64,000 nt of DNA from an uncultured Clostridia bacterium (GTDB lineage: Bacteria > Bacillota > Clostridia > TANB77 > CAG-508), in NCBI GenBank assembly GCA_934129745.1, contig CAKOWZ010000003.1, forward strand, positions 35,084 through 99,083, written 5' to 3'. The position numbers and the translations under genes are program-made. Below are positions 56,222 through 64,000 of this stretch, in pieces. The notes below the pieces were generated by a model, which saw only the letters and a list, made by a program, of their open reading frames with translations, was not told the origin of the DNA and searched no databases. The stretch's first letter is position 1. Every line of letters begins with the position of its first letter.

Positions 56222-57862
56222 TTAATGAACATTAAAAATGCTTCCACCAACAAATTCTCTTAAAAGGGAATTATTTGGCAAATAATCAGCTGGTATTGAT
56301 TCAAAATATCCTAACATTCTATATAATCTTTTTGCTTCTGAATATTCAGGATTTGAATTATCTATTTCTTCTAATAAAGGAATTGCATAATCCTTTAAAA
56401 CTGCAAGTTCATATATAAGTGATGAATTAAACATACTATCAGCTTCTTCTTGGAAAGGGAAAATATTTTTTTCTTCCCCCTCTACAACTGAATCCCACAT
56501 TTGTAAAGTATGAAGAGCTTTATATCCTCTAAATTGACTATCTCTAACCATTCTTCTTATTAAACGTGTATCTGTTGTTGAAATTCTATTATGTTCATCT
56601 ATATTTAAAACTGTTAAACAACTAATATAAATTTTATATTTTTGTTCTTTAGGAATCAATGGTGTTAATTTGTCATTTAAACAATGAATTCCTTCTATTA
56701 CAAGAACTTCATCATCTGCTAATTTCAATGTGTTTCCATTATATCTTTTTGTACCAACTTCAAAATCAAATGTTGGAATTTCAACTTCTTCACCATTTAA
56801 TAGTCTTAATAAATGTTCATTAAGTAATTTAACATCAATTGCTTCTAAACATTCAAAATTATAATTTCCATTTTCATCAATTGGATTTTGAGGTCTTTCA
56901 ACAAAATAATTATCAACTGAAATAGTAACAGGTTTCAAACCATTTAATCTAAGCTGAATACCTAATCTTTGTGCAAAAGTTGTTTTTCCTGATGAAGAAG
57001 GACCAGCTATTAAAATCATTTTAATTTTTTCATTTTTCAAAATATCATCAGCAATATTTGCAATTTTTTTCTCATGTAATGCTTCATCTAATAAAATATA
57101 ATCTTTAATTTTGCCTTGTCTTATTACTTCATTTAATTTTTTTACTGTTGGAACATTTAAAACTGTATGTAAAACATCATATTCATCTAATGTAGCCATT
57201 AGTTTTCTATTTTCCTTAAATTCAGGTAATTTATTAATTTCTTTTCTACTTGGATATCTTATTAAAAATCCTTTTTCATATTTAATAATTTCATATAAAT
57301 TCATCACACCTGTTGATATTGGTAAAATTCCATAATAGTAATCAAAATAATCTTCACACCAATATAAACTAACTTGTTTTTTAGTATGTAACTCTAGCTG
57401 CAATTTTCCATTTATTGTTTCACTATTTTTATAAAATTCTTCAGCCTCTTTTTTACTCATTGATTTTTTCTCAATTGGAAGATTTTTTTCAACAATATCT
57501 GCTACTTTTTTATTGATATTTTCTATCATTTTATCTGTTATTTCCATGTTTGTTATTTCACATAATAATGAATTTGATAATTGATAATTAACCATTATTT
57601 TAGCATTAGGATATAATTCACTAATTGCTTTTCCTATGATAAATAATAATCCTTTTCTATATATTCTTATTCCATCTTTATTACTTATATCTATTAAACT
57701 TAAATTTCCATTTTCTTTTAATTTATAATTTAAACTTTTAACTTCATTATTAAATCTTGCAGCAATTGCACCAACTTTTTTTACTTCATCACCTAATATA
57801 TCTATGATTTTTGTACCATTTTCTACATCTATTGTTTTTCCATTATATTGAATTTTTACCAT
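56222..57862 (-). CDS. Nucleoside kinase (uridine-kinase-like) with N-terminal TGS/SAD domains
   Basis: 546 residues from the ATG at 57862 (TAGGAG 9 nt upstream; a GTG nearer to that site is less likely). N-terminal about 1-65 is a TGS/ubiquitin-like domain (IQYNGKTIDVENGTKI), about 70-200 resembles the second additional domain of threonyl-tRNA synthetase, and about 270-500 is the kinase with Walker A IAGPSSSGKTTFAQRL, DNYFVERPQNP and EGIHCLND. This three-part architecture is common in Clostridia and phosphorylates uridine/cytidine or a related nucleoside. Confidence 0.9.
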   Translation of the reverse strand: MVKIQYNGKTIDVENGTKIIDILGDEVKKVGAIAARFNNEVKSLNYKLKENGNLSLIDISNKDGIRIYRKGLLFIIGKAISELYPNAKIMVNYQLSNSLLCEITNMEITDKMIENINKKVADIVEKNLPIEKKSMSKKEAEEFYKNSETINGKLQLELHTKKQVSLYWCEDYFDYYYGILPISTGVMNLYEIIKYEKGFLIRYPSRKEINKLPEFKENRKLMATLDEYDVLHTVLNVPTVKKLNEVIRQGKIKDYILLDEALHEKKIANIADDILKNEKIKMILIAGPSSSGKTTFAQRLGIQLRLNGLKPVTISVDNYFVERPQNPIDENGNYNFECLEAIDVKLLNEHLLRLLNGEEVEIPTFDFEVGTKRYNGNTLKLADDEVLVIEGIHCLNDKLTPLIPKEQKYKIYISCLTVLNIDEHNRISTTDTRLIRRMVRDSQFRGYKALHTLQMWDSVVEGEEKNIFPFQEEADSMFNSSLIYELAVLKDYAIPLLEEIDNSNPEYSEAKRLYRMLGYFESIPADYLPNNSLLREFVGGSIFNVH

Positions 57863-57975
57863 ATTTTCCACTCTCCTATTTGTGATTTTCTTATTGTATA
57901 TTTTATATTATCTCTTATTAAAATATCACAATATTTCTTCAATTGTCAATGTTTTTTCTGGTGTTTCATAACCAC

Positions 57976-58004
57976 AAAAAAAGACTAGTATAAACTAGTC
58001 TTTT
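57976..58004 (-). terminator. Terminator of the zinc-ribbon protein gene
   Basis: Minus strand AAAAGACTAGT-TTAT-ACTAGTCTTTTTTT: perfect 10-bp stem, tetraloop and a T-run, 10 nt past the stop at 58014. Confidence 0.9.
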
Positions 58005-58013
58005 CGTACAAAA

Positions 58014-58715
58014 TTAGTCTTCATCATCATCTTTGTTTGATTTTAAATAATCTTTAGCTGTAGATGGTGAAACATCTAAAATTTTCCATTTTCCATTAAT
58101 TTTGTATACATACATTTTGTTTGTATTTGTATCACTATCATCTTTACCTTTTATAGTAGCTTTTATTTTAACTTCTTTACCTGCAGAAACTTTTACATCT
58201 TCATCATAATATTTTGAAATATAATCTTGAACTTTCTTTAAATCATCTTTTTTGATTTTTTCATTTTTTGTAACTTTATATGAAATTTTGATTTTCTCTC
58301 CATATTCATCTTCAAGATTATCATGCATTTTTTCCATATCATCATCATCTAAATCACGTTTTTCATTGATGAAATCTGGATATGCTTTTTCATATGTTTT
58401 TAAGTCACCTTTTTGCATTCCTTTGAAATAATTATCAATTGGTTTTTTCCATCCACTACTTAATATGTTGATTATAATAGCTAATACTACTATAACAGCT
58501 AAAGCGATTCCTCCAATTATTCCATATTTCTTTAAATTTTCTGAGCTCATTGCTGATTTTTTTGTAGTTGTTGTGTCTGTTGTATCTGTTGTTTCAACAG
58601 TTTCTTCAACTTTAACTTCTTCAGCTTTTACTTCTTCTGCACCATTTCCGCAATTTGGGCAAACTGTTTGATTATCTTCCATTTCTGCTCCGCAGTTTTC
58701 ACAAAACTTACTCAT
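58014..58715 (-). CDS. Zinc-ribbon membrane protein of unknown function
   Basis: 233 residues. N-terminal zinc ribbon CENCGAEMEDNQTVCPNCG, a Glu/Thr linker, one helix (about 68-90, IIGGIALAVIVVLAIIINIL), then an outside domain paralogous to the lipoprotein at 55198-55716 (NYFKGMQKGDLKTYEKAYP, DEYGEKIKISYKVT, YYDEDVKVSAG). Acidic C-terminus. Such zinc_ribbon-helix-domain proteins may sense cytosolic state and act outside, but no function is known. Confidence 0.75.
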   Translation of the reverse strand: MSKFCENCGAEMEDNQTVCPNCGNGAEEVKAEEVKVEETVETTDTTDTTTTKKSAMSSENLKKYGIIGGIALAVIVVLAIIINILSSGWKKPIDNYFKGMQKGDLKTYEKAYPDFINEKRDLDDDDMEKMHDNLEDEYGEKIKISYKVTKNEKIKKDDLKKVQDYISKYYDEDVKVSAGKEVKIKATIKGKDDSDTNTNKMYVYKINGKWKILDVSPSTAKDYLKSNKDDDED

Positions 58716-58878
58716 AAAAAATCCTCCTTCATTTTTTAGTTTACTCTTATATAATAATATAAGTTTATTTTAATGTCAATAACAATAGAACAAAATTTTT
58801 GATTTTGTTTTTGGTCTGAAAATAATAAAATTATTATACTAATTTTTAATTATCTGTAATCACCGTTTTCAAGCACTT

Positions 58879-61566
58879 TCAGCTTAATTTTTCTTTCATT
58901 TTTACAATTGTATTTAAAGCATCTATTGGTGTTAATTGATTAACATCAATTTTATCAAATTCACTTGCAACTTCAGCTAATTTGAAATTAAACATATCAA
59001 CTTGACCAGAAACAACTTTTTTACTTTCTTTTTCAATAGCTTTATTATTTAAAATATTTCTTCTTTCTAATGAACGTAAAATTTCATTAGCTTTTTTTGT
59101 AACATTTTGAGGAACACCAGCTAATCTTGCAACATGAACACCATAACTCTCATCAGTTCCACCATTTACAATTTTTCTTAAGAAAATAATATCTTCACCT
59201 TTTTCTTTTACAGCAATAGAATAATTTTTTACACCATCAATTTTTTCTTCAAGTTCTGTTAATTCATGATAATGTGTTGCAAATAATGTTTTAGCCCCAC
59301 ACAAGCTTTTATCTGCAATATGTTCAGCAACAGCCCATGCAATTGATAAACCATCATAAGTTGATGTTCCTCTACCAATTTCATCTAAAATAACTAAACT
59401 ATTTGATGTAGCCTCTTTTAAAATTGTCGCAACTTCCATCATTTCAACCATAAAAGTACTTTGTCCCATACTTAAATCATCTGATGCACCAACTCTTGTA
59501 AAAATTTTATCAACAACACCAATTCTTGCTGAACTTGCTGGAACATAACTTCCAATTTGTGCCATTAATGTTATTAAAGCTACTTGTCTCATATATGTTG
59601 ATTTTCCCGCCATATTAGGTCCTGTAATAATTGCTAATCTATTATCATTTTTGTCTAAATATGTATCATTTGGTACAAATTCACCTGATTGTGAAATTTT
59701 TTCAATAACAGGATGACGTCCATCTTTTATGTCTATTATTCCATCATTATCTACAACAGGTTTTACATAATTCATATCTTCAGCCACAATTGCAAATGAT
59801 GTTAAAACATCTAAAGTTGCAACTATATTTGATGTTTTTTGTAATCTTTGAACCTGTGATTCAATTTCATCTCTTACATGAACAAATGCATTATATTCTA
59901 AGTTTACAACCTTTTCCTCTGCACCTAAAATTTGATTTTCCAAATTTTTAAGTTCTTCTGTTACATATCTTTCAGCATTTGTCAAAGTTTGTTTTCTAAT
60001 ATATGTTTCTGGAACCATAGATAAATTTGATTTTGTTACTTCAATAAAATATCCAAATACTTTATTAAATCCAACTTTCAAACCTTTAATTCCTGTTTTT
60101 TCTCTTTCTCGTGCTTCTAATTGAACAATCCATGTTTTTCCTTCAGTTGTGGCTTTTTTAAGGACATCAATTTCAGGGTCATAACCTAATTTGATAATTC
60201 CACCTTCTTTTACACTAATTGGAGGTTCTTCAACAATTGATTTTTCAATTAATTCATAAATATCTTGTAAAACATCTAATTCTTCATATAATTCATGTAA
60301 TAAACCAGACTCTGTTTTACTTAAAATCTGCTTAATTTCAGGTAATTGTTTAACAGAATTTTTAAGAGAAATCAAATCTCTACCATTAGCATTTCCATAA
60401 GAAATTTTTCCAGCCAAACGTTCAATATCATAAACTTTTTTTAGACTGTCAATAATATCTCCTTTTAAAACAACACTATTTTTTAATTCATTAACAGAAT
60501 CCAATCTTTTATTAATCTCATTTACATCAATCAAAGGGTCATTAATCCATCTTCTTAAAAGCCTTCCACCCATTGAAGTACATGTTTTGTCTAATACCCA
60601 TAAAAGGGTTCCTTTTTTAGATTTATCTCTCATTTTTTCAGTTAATTCAAGATTTCTTCTTGCATTAATATCAAGTGACATATATTGTGTGATACTGTAA
60701 ATTTTTATTGTGTTTATATGATCTAAATTTGTTTTTTGAGTTTCTGTTAAATATGTTATTAATGCATTAATTGCTGGAACTATAAGGTTTTTATTGTCAA
60801 TTTCTTGAATTTGTTGTTTAGTTTTTATTTGAAAATCAGCATTTTTTTCCTCTTTTTGCTCTTTTACCTCTTTTAATTGAATATTTTTGATTTTAGAACT
60901 TGAAATAACATTATACATACTTAATAATAACTCATTTTCATCACTAAAATTTTCCTCTTTTTCCAAAGAAACATAAACTTTGAATCTATCTTTAATTTTA
61001 GAAATTTCAGATTTAGTTTCAAACATCATTTTATTAACAATAATCTCAGAAGGAGAATATCTTGAAATTTCATCTAATAATTTTGAAAAATTATTATTTT
61101 CACAAATCTGAGTAGCATAAAAATCCCCAGTAGAAACATCACAAATTCCCAAGCCATAATAAATTCCAGTTTTATAAATACTCATAATATAATTATTTTT
61201 CTTTTCCTCAAGTAAATTAGATTCAATAACAGTTCCAGGAGTTACAACTCTTACAACCTCCCTTTTAACCATTCCCTTAGCCAACTTTGGATCTTCCATC
61301 TGCTCACAAATTGCAACCTTATATCCCTTAGAAATAAGTCTAGCAATATAATTTTCAGCCGCATGAAAAGGAATACCCGCCATAGGAGCCCTTTCAGCCT
61401 GTCCACAATCCTTTCCTGTTAAAGTAATTTCCAATTCCCTAGACACAGTAATTGCATCATCAAAAAACATCTCATAAAAATCCCCTAATCTATAAAACAA
61501 AATGCAATCACTATACTCTTCTTTCGTTTTCAAATAATGTTGCATCATTGGTGAAAATTCTGCCAT
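58879..61566 (-). CDS. mutS: DNA mismatch repair protein MutS
   Basis: 895 residues. The mismatch-recognition domain has LGDFYEMFFDDA (Phe-x-Glu; Phe and Glu contact the mismatch). Connector, core and lever domains follow, and the ATPase has Walker A ITGPNMAGKSTYMRQ, SLVILDEIGRGTSTYDG and TLFATHYHELTELE. A C-terminal HTH/tetramer segment is present. It recognises mispairs with MutL, which is not in this window. It lies 160 nt downstream of miaB, a common clostridial order. Confidence 0.97.
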   Translation of the reverse strand: MAEFSPMMQHYLKTKEEYSDCILFYRLGDFYEMFFDDAITVSRELEITLTGKDCGQAERAPMAGIPFHAAENYIARLISKGYKVAICEQMEDPKLAKGMVKREVVRVVTPGTVIESNLLEEKKNNYIMSIYKTGIYYGLGICDVSTGDFYATQICENNNFSKLLDEISRYSPSEIIVNKMMFETKSEISKIKDRFKVYVSLEKEENFSDENELLLSMYNVISSSKIKNIQLKEVKEQKEEKNADFQIKTKQQIQEIDNKNLIVPAINALITYLTETQKTNLDHINTIKIYSITQYMSLDINARRNLELTEKMRDKSKKGTLLWVLDKTCTSMGGRLLRRWINDPLIDVNEINKRLDSVNELKNSVVLKGDIIDSLKKVYDIERLAGKISYGNANGRDLISLKNSVKQLPEIKQILSKTESGLLHELYEELDVLQDIYELIEKSIVEEPPISVKEGGIIKLGYDPEIDVLKKATTEGKTWIVQLEAREREKTGIKGLKVGFNKVFGYFIEVTKSNLSMVPETYIRKQTLTNAERYVTEELKNLENQILGAEEKVVNLEYNAFVHVRDEIESQVQRLQKTSNIVATLDVLTSFAIVAEDMNYVKPVVDNDGIIDIKDGRHPVIEKISQSGEFVPNDTYLDKNDNRLAIITGPNMAGKSTYMRQVALITLMAQIGSYVPASSARIGVVDKIFTRVGASDDLSMGQSTFMVEMMEVATILKEATSNSLVILDEIGRGTSTYDGLSIAWAVAEHIADKSLCGAKTLFATHYHELTELEEKIDGVKNYSIAVKEKGEDIIFLRKIVNGGTDESYGVHVARLAGVPQNVTKKANEILRSLERRNILNNKAIEKESKKVVSGQVDMFNFKLAEVASEFDKIDVNQLTPIDALNTIVKMKEKLS

Positions 61567-61707
61567 TTTTTTACCCCTCCTGTATTATTTGTTTATAACA
61601 TCTATTTATAATCTCCCTTAAAATCTTTCATTCAATTCTTATTTAATACATCCAATTCATTTTTATGTAAATATCGCTAATAAATTTACACTCTTGATTT
61701 TTATAAG

Positions 61708-61738
61708 TGTGCAATTTGGACGCGTCCCTAATTGCACA
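61708..61738. repeat. REP-like palindrome, ACGCGT core (copy 4)
   Basis: 31-bp palindrome TGTGCAA...GGACGCGTCC...TTGCACA with one internal mismatch. It overlaps the end of miaB: the last three codons and the TAG stop of miaB are inside it. Confidence 0.85.
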
Positions 61739-63122
61739 TTCCTTTTAAATACCACATATGTTCTGAAACAATTTCCAAATCAATCATTTTTCCAATCATT
61801 TCTTTACATCCTATAAAATTCACAACCTTATTAGAATCAGTTCTTCCTGTCAAAAATTCATTATTAGTTTTACTAAAGCCTTCAACCAAAACTTTTTGAA
61901 CAGTTCCAACATATTTTTGATTATTTTCAGAAATTTGTCCTTCAACTAAATTCTTTAGTCTGTCAAATCTTTCATGTTTAATATTTTCAGGGACCTGATT
62001 TTCCATTCTGTCACCAGGTGTTCCAACTCTTCTTGAATAAATAAACATATATACTTGTTCAAATTTAACTTTTTCAACAACATCTAAAGTTTCTTCAAAA
62101 TCCTTATCAGTTTCACCAGGGAACCCAACTATAATGTCTGTTGAAAATACAACATTTGGAATCATTTTTTTCATTTTTTCAACTAAATTTAAATATTGTT
62201 CTTTAGTATATTTTCTATTCATTAATTTTAACACATTTGAACTTCCTGATTGTAAAGGTAAATGAACAATTTTGCTAACTTTTTCACAATCTCTAATTGC
62301 CTCAATTACATCATCCGTAAAATCCTTTGGATGTGGTGAAACAAAACGAATTCTTTCAATTCCTTCTATTTTATTTACCTCTCTTAATAATTGAGCAAAA
62401 CTTTTTATTTCACTATTAAAATCAGTTTTTCCACTTTTCAAATATGAATTAACATTTTGACCTAATAATGTAATTTCTTTATATCCTTCTTTGGCCAATT
62501 GTCGAACTTCATTTAAAATATCTTCTGGATTTCTACTTCTTTCTCTTCCACGAACATAAGGTACAATACAATATGTACAAAAATTGTTACAACCATTCAT
62601 AATAGTTACAGATGCTTTAATATTGTCATTTCTTGTAATTGGTAACCCTTCAATAATTTCTCCATCAATATCTAAAATATCTTCAATTCTTTTATTATTA
62701 ATGATTTTGTTATATAAATCTTCTGGAAATTTATGTAATGTATGTGTTCCAAAAACAATGTCAAAAAATGGATAACTTTGTTTTAATTTATCAACAATAT
62801 GTTTTTCTTGCATCATACATCCACCAATTGCTATAATTGTTCCTCTTTTTTCTTTAATTTTCTTTACCTCTCCTAATTTTCCAAACAATCTGTCTTCTGC
62901 ATTTTCTCTTACACAACATGTATTAAATACAACTAAATCTGATTCTTCCAATTTTCCTGTTTTTGTATATCCCATATTTTCTATCATACCACATAGTTTT
63001 TCTGAATCATTTTCATTTAATTGACATCCCATTGTCATTATTAGATATTTAAGATTTTTTCCATCATTTATTTTATTAACTCTATCTATGTATTGTAATT
63101 CATTTTCTATATCAACACTCAC
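61728..63122 (-). CDS. miaB: tRNA-2-methylthio-N6-dimethylallyladenosine synthase MiaB
   Basis: 464 residues from a GTG at 63122 (AAAAGGAG 8 nt upstream). N-terminal UPF0004 domain with Cys residues (TMGCQLNENDSE, NTCCVRENAEDR, GGCMMQE), radical-SAM CNNFCTYCIVPYVRGRERSR (CxxxCxxC), LGQNVNSY, and a C-terminal TRAM domain ending LKG. The final residues MCN come from the REP palindrome (61708-61738) and replace the natural end. It thiomethylates i6A37 in tRNA using two iron-sulfur clusters. Confidence 0.96.
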   Translation of the reverse strand: MSVDIENELQYIDRVNKINDGKNLKYLIMTMGCQLNENDSEKLCGMIENMGYTKTGKLEESDLVVFNTCCVRENAEDRLFGKLGEVKKIKEKRGTIIAIGGCMMQEKHIVDKLKQSYPFFDIVFGTHTLHKFPEDLYNKIINNKRIEDILDIDGEIIEGLPITRNDNIKASVTIMNGCNNFCTYCIVPYVRGRERSRNPEDILNEVRQLAKEGYKEITLLGQNVNSYLKSGKTDFNSEIKSFAQLLREVNKIEGIERIRFVSPHPKDFTDDVIEAIRDCEKVSKIVHLPLQSGSSNVLKLMNRKYTKEQYLNLVEKMKKMIPNVVFSTDIIVGFPGETDKDFEETLDVVEKVKFEQVYMFIYSRRVGTPGDRMENQVPENIKHERFDRLKNLVEGQISENNQKYVGTVQKVLVEGFSKTNNEFLTGRTDSNKVVNFIGCKEMIGKMIDLEIVSEHMWYLKGMCN

Positions 63123-63338
63123 TTTTTCAATCTCCTTTTCTGAAATTATTCTTCCTCAAAATTTCCTTTATTTTACTATATTTAGACATTTTTTTCAAGG
63201 CATTTAAGATTAGTTTTTCATTTTTATTTTAGATTTACTATCCTTTTATTAATTTTTATTAATCTTTCAAATAAATATTTATTTAAAAATTATTTATAAT
63301 AAATTCCTATCCTATTAATAAATTTTCTATATAAATAT

Positions 63339-63391
63339 CCCACAGCATAGTGAACTATCTCCACTAAATGGGGTATAGTTCATAGCTGGGG
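63339..63391. repeat. Long imperfect hairpin with a TGAACTAT / ATAGTTCA stem
   Basis: CCCACAGC...TGAACTAT..CCA-loop-TGG..ATAGTTCA...GCTGGGG. The stem has three paired blocks (about 7, 8 and 3 bp) separated by small bulges. It is in the gap between rpmE and miaB, past the rpmE terminator. It resembles a REP or MITE fragment; a stand-alone regulatory RNA is also possible. Confidence 0.6.
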
Positions 63392-63408
63392 CTTTCTCTA
63401 AAATTAAC

Positions 63409-63437
63409 AAAAAAAATAGCCCTATGGCTATCTTTTC
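63409..63437 (-). terminator. Terminator of rpmE
   Basis: Minus strand GATAGCCATAGGGCTATTTTTTTT: 7-bp stem, short loop, eight T. It is 26 nt past the rpmE stop. Confidence 0.88.
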
Positions 63438-63462
63438 AATCTTATTTATGTAACTTATAAAA

Positions 63463-63663
63463 TTATGCAATTCCAAATTTTTTCTTAAATTTATCTGCTC
63501 TACCACCTGTTGTTTCTCTTTTTAAGTTACCTGTCCAATATGGATGACATTTTGAACAAACATCAACTTTCATATCATTTTTTGTTGAATTTGTTTTAAA
63601 AACATTTCCACAAGCACATGTTATTGTTGCTTCTGTGTAATTAGGATGTATTCCTTCTCTCAT
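63463..63663 (-). CDS. rpmE: 50S ribosomal protein L31
   Basis: 66 residues from the ATG at 63663 (GAGAGGTG 7 nt upstream; an upstream in-frame ATG is not supported). MREGIHPNYTEATITCACGNVF, then VDVCSKCHPYWTGNLKRE (shown in part). The CxC and CxxC pairs mark the zinc-binding C+ form. A basic tail follows (ADKFKKKFGIA). Confidence 0.96.
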   Translation of the reverse strand: MREGIHPNYTEATITCACGNVFKTNSTKNDMKVDVCSKCHPYWTGNLKRETTGGRADKFKKKFGIA

Positions 63664-63745
63664 TTTGTATTCACCTCTCTTATTTAAAATAAAATCACTG
63701 TTTAATATATTACCATAATCGAAAATATTTTTCAATAGTTTTTTA

Positions 63746-63919
63746 CTATTTTATTACATTTTCTGATTTTTCCGCATCCTGTTGGTCTTGGATATATTGT
63801 GCTGATGATAATAATTCATCATCTAATGATAAATTGTTTACCAATTTAGAAACCACATTAAACAAACAAGCAATAATTAATATTAACATTAATATTTTTT
63901 TCCACCATTTTGCTAGCAT
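63746..63919 (-). CDS. Small single-pass membrane protein (57 residues)
   Basis: ATG at 63919 with AAGGAG 7 nt upstream; 57 codons to TAG at 63746-63748. Starts MLAKWWKKILMLILIIACLF, a cationic Trp-rich start and one helix (about 8-25), then an acidic, Gln/Ser-rich tail (LSLDDELLSSAQYIQDQQD). The size and layout are typical of a small membrane protein or of an anchor for an accessory factor. No family recognised. It lies just upstream of rpmE in the same direction. Confidence 0.75.
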   Translation of the reverse strand: MLAKWWKKILMLILIIACLFNVVSKLVNNLSLDDELLSSAQYIQDQQDAEKSENVIK

Positions 63920-64000
63920 AAATATCTCCTTGTATAATATATTTAGGTTTTTAATAAAGGATTTACCTATAAACCTATTGCCATTAAATGTATAATTTTA

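Noticed and set aside
1..64000. tRNA, rRNA, tmRNA, transposase or prophage genes
   Set aside because: I looked on both strands for T-loop motifs, 16S/23S landmarks and transposase motifs and saw none convincing.

Overview
The window is about 64 kb of very AT-rich DNA (GC visibly below 30%) with Bacillota-type gene content: strong AGGAGG ribosome sites, a T-box in front of a dimeric glycyl-tRNA synthetase, a SpoIIP sporulation hydrolase, lipoteichoic acid synthase, YlbF and Rel. It looks like the chromosome of a spore-forming, Clostridia-like anaerobe, perhaps an uncultivated gut or rumen lineage (a dockerin and SH3 cell-wall modules are present). I cannot name the species. Nearly all genes lie on the minus strand; the plus-strand exceptions are asd, an alpha-glucan gene pair and two orphan genes.

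Layout. 1-5 kb: partial ABC exporter, a TatD remnant, a small membrane protein, and a two-gene surface unit (multi-domain anchored protein plus a dockerin-tagged glucosaminidase with a Spo0A-box promoter). 5-16.8 kb: housekeeping genes (glyQS with T-box, pgi, spoIIP, an MBL hydrolase, rel, recJ, a YwaF-like protein, rdgB). 17-25.8 kb: an orphan gene, typA, an S1-domain protein, a cmk-plsC fusion, a P-loop/Asp23 fusion, asd, a zinc protease and ylbF. 26-30.2 kb: an alpha-glucan cassette (GT4 synthase, Lys-rich DUF4912 protein, GH57 branching enzyme). 30.2-30.5 kb: a 333-nt giant palindrome. 30.5-34 kb: ruvB and ltaS. 34.4-52.4 kb: a large cell-surface polysaccharide locus (TagO/WecA-type initiator, TagG/TagH-type exporter, mutase-like flavoprotein, many GT2/GT4 glycosyltransferases, a Wzy-like polymerase, PssD/PssE-like pair) with rpiA embedded. 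52.8-64 kb: a second orphan gene, a Fic protein, two related secreted proteins, an RNHCP protein, a nucleoside kinase, mutS, miaB, rpmE and a small membrane protein.

Main discovery. Four genes (tagG-like, two GT2 glycosyltransferases, the Fic protein) look broken by a +1 frameshift. In every case the break lies exactly at an in-frame CGG triplet, and skipping the C (reading the following GGN as Gly) restores a full-length conserved protein. In my by-eye scan of about 18,800 codons I found no in-frame CGG in any intact gene. This suggests that CGG is an unassigned or hungry codon here and is read with a +1 shift, either as programmed frameshifting or as a new form of codon loss. A systematic sequence artefact is the main alternative.

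The window also has a family of palindromic REP-like elements with an ACGCGT core sitting on gene ends, one of which supplies the miaB stop codon. No tRNA, rRNA, CRISPR array, transposase or prophage gene was seen.
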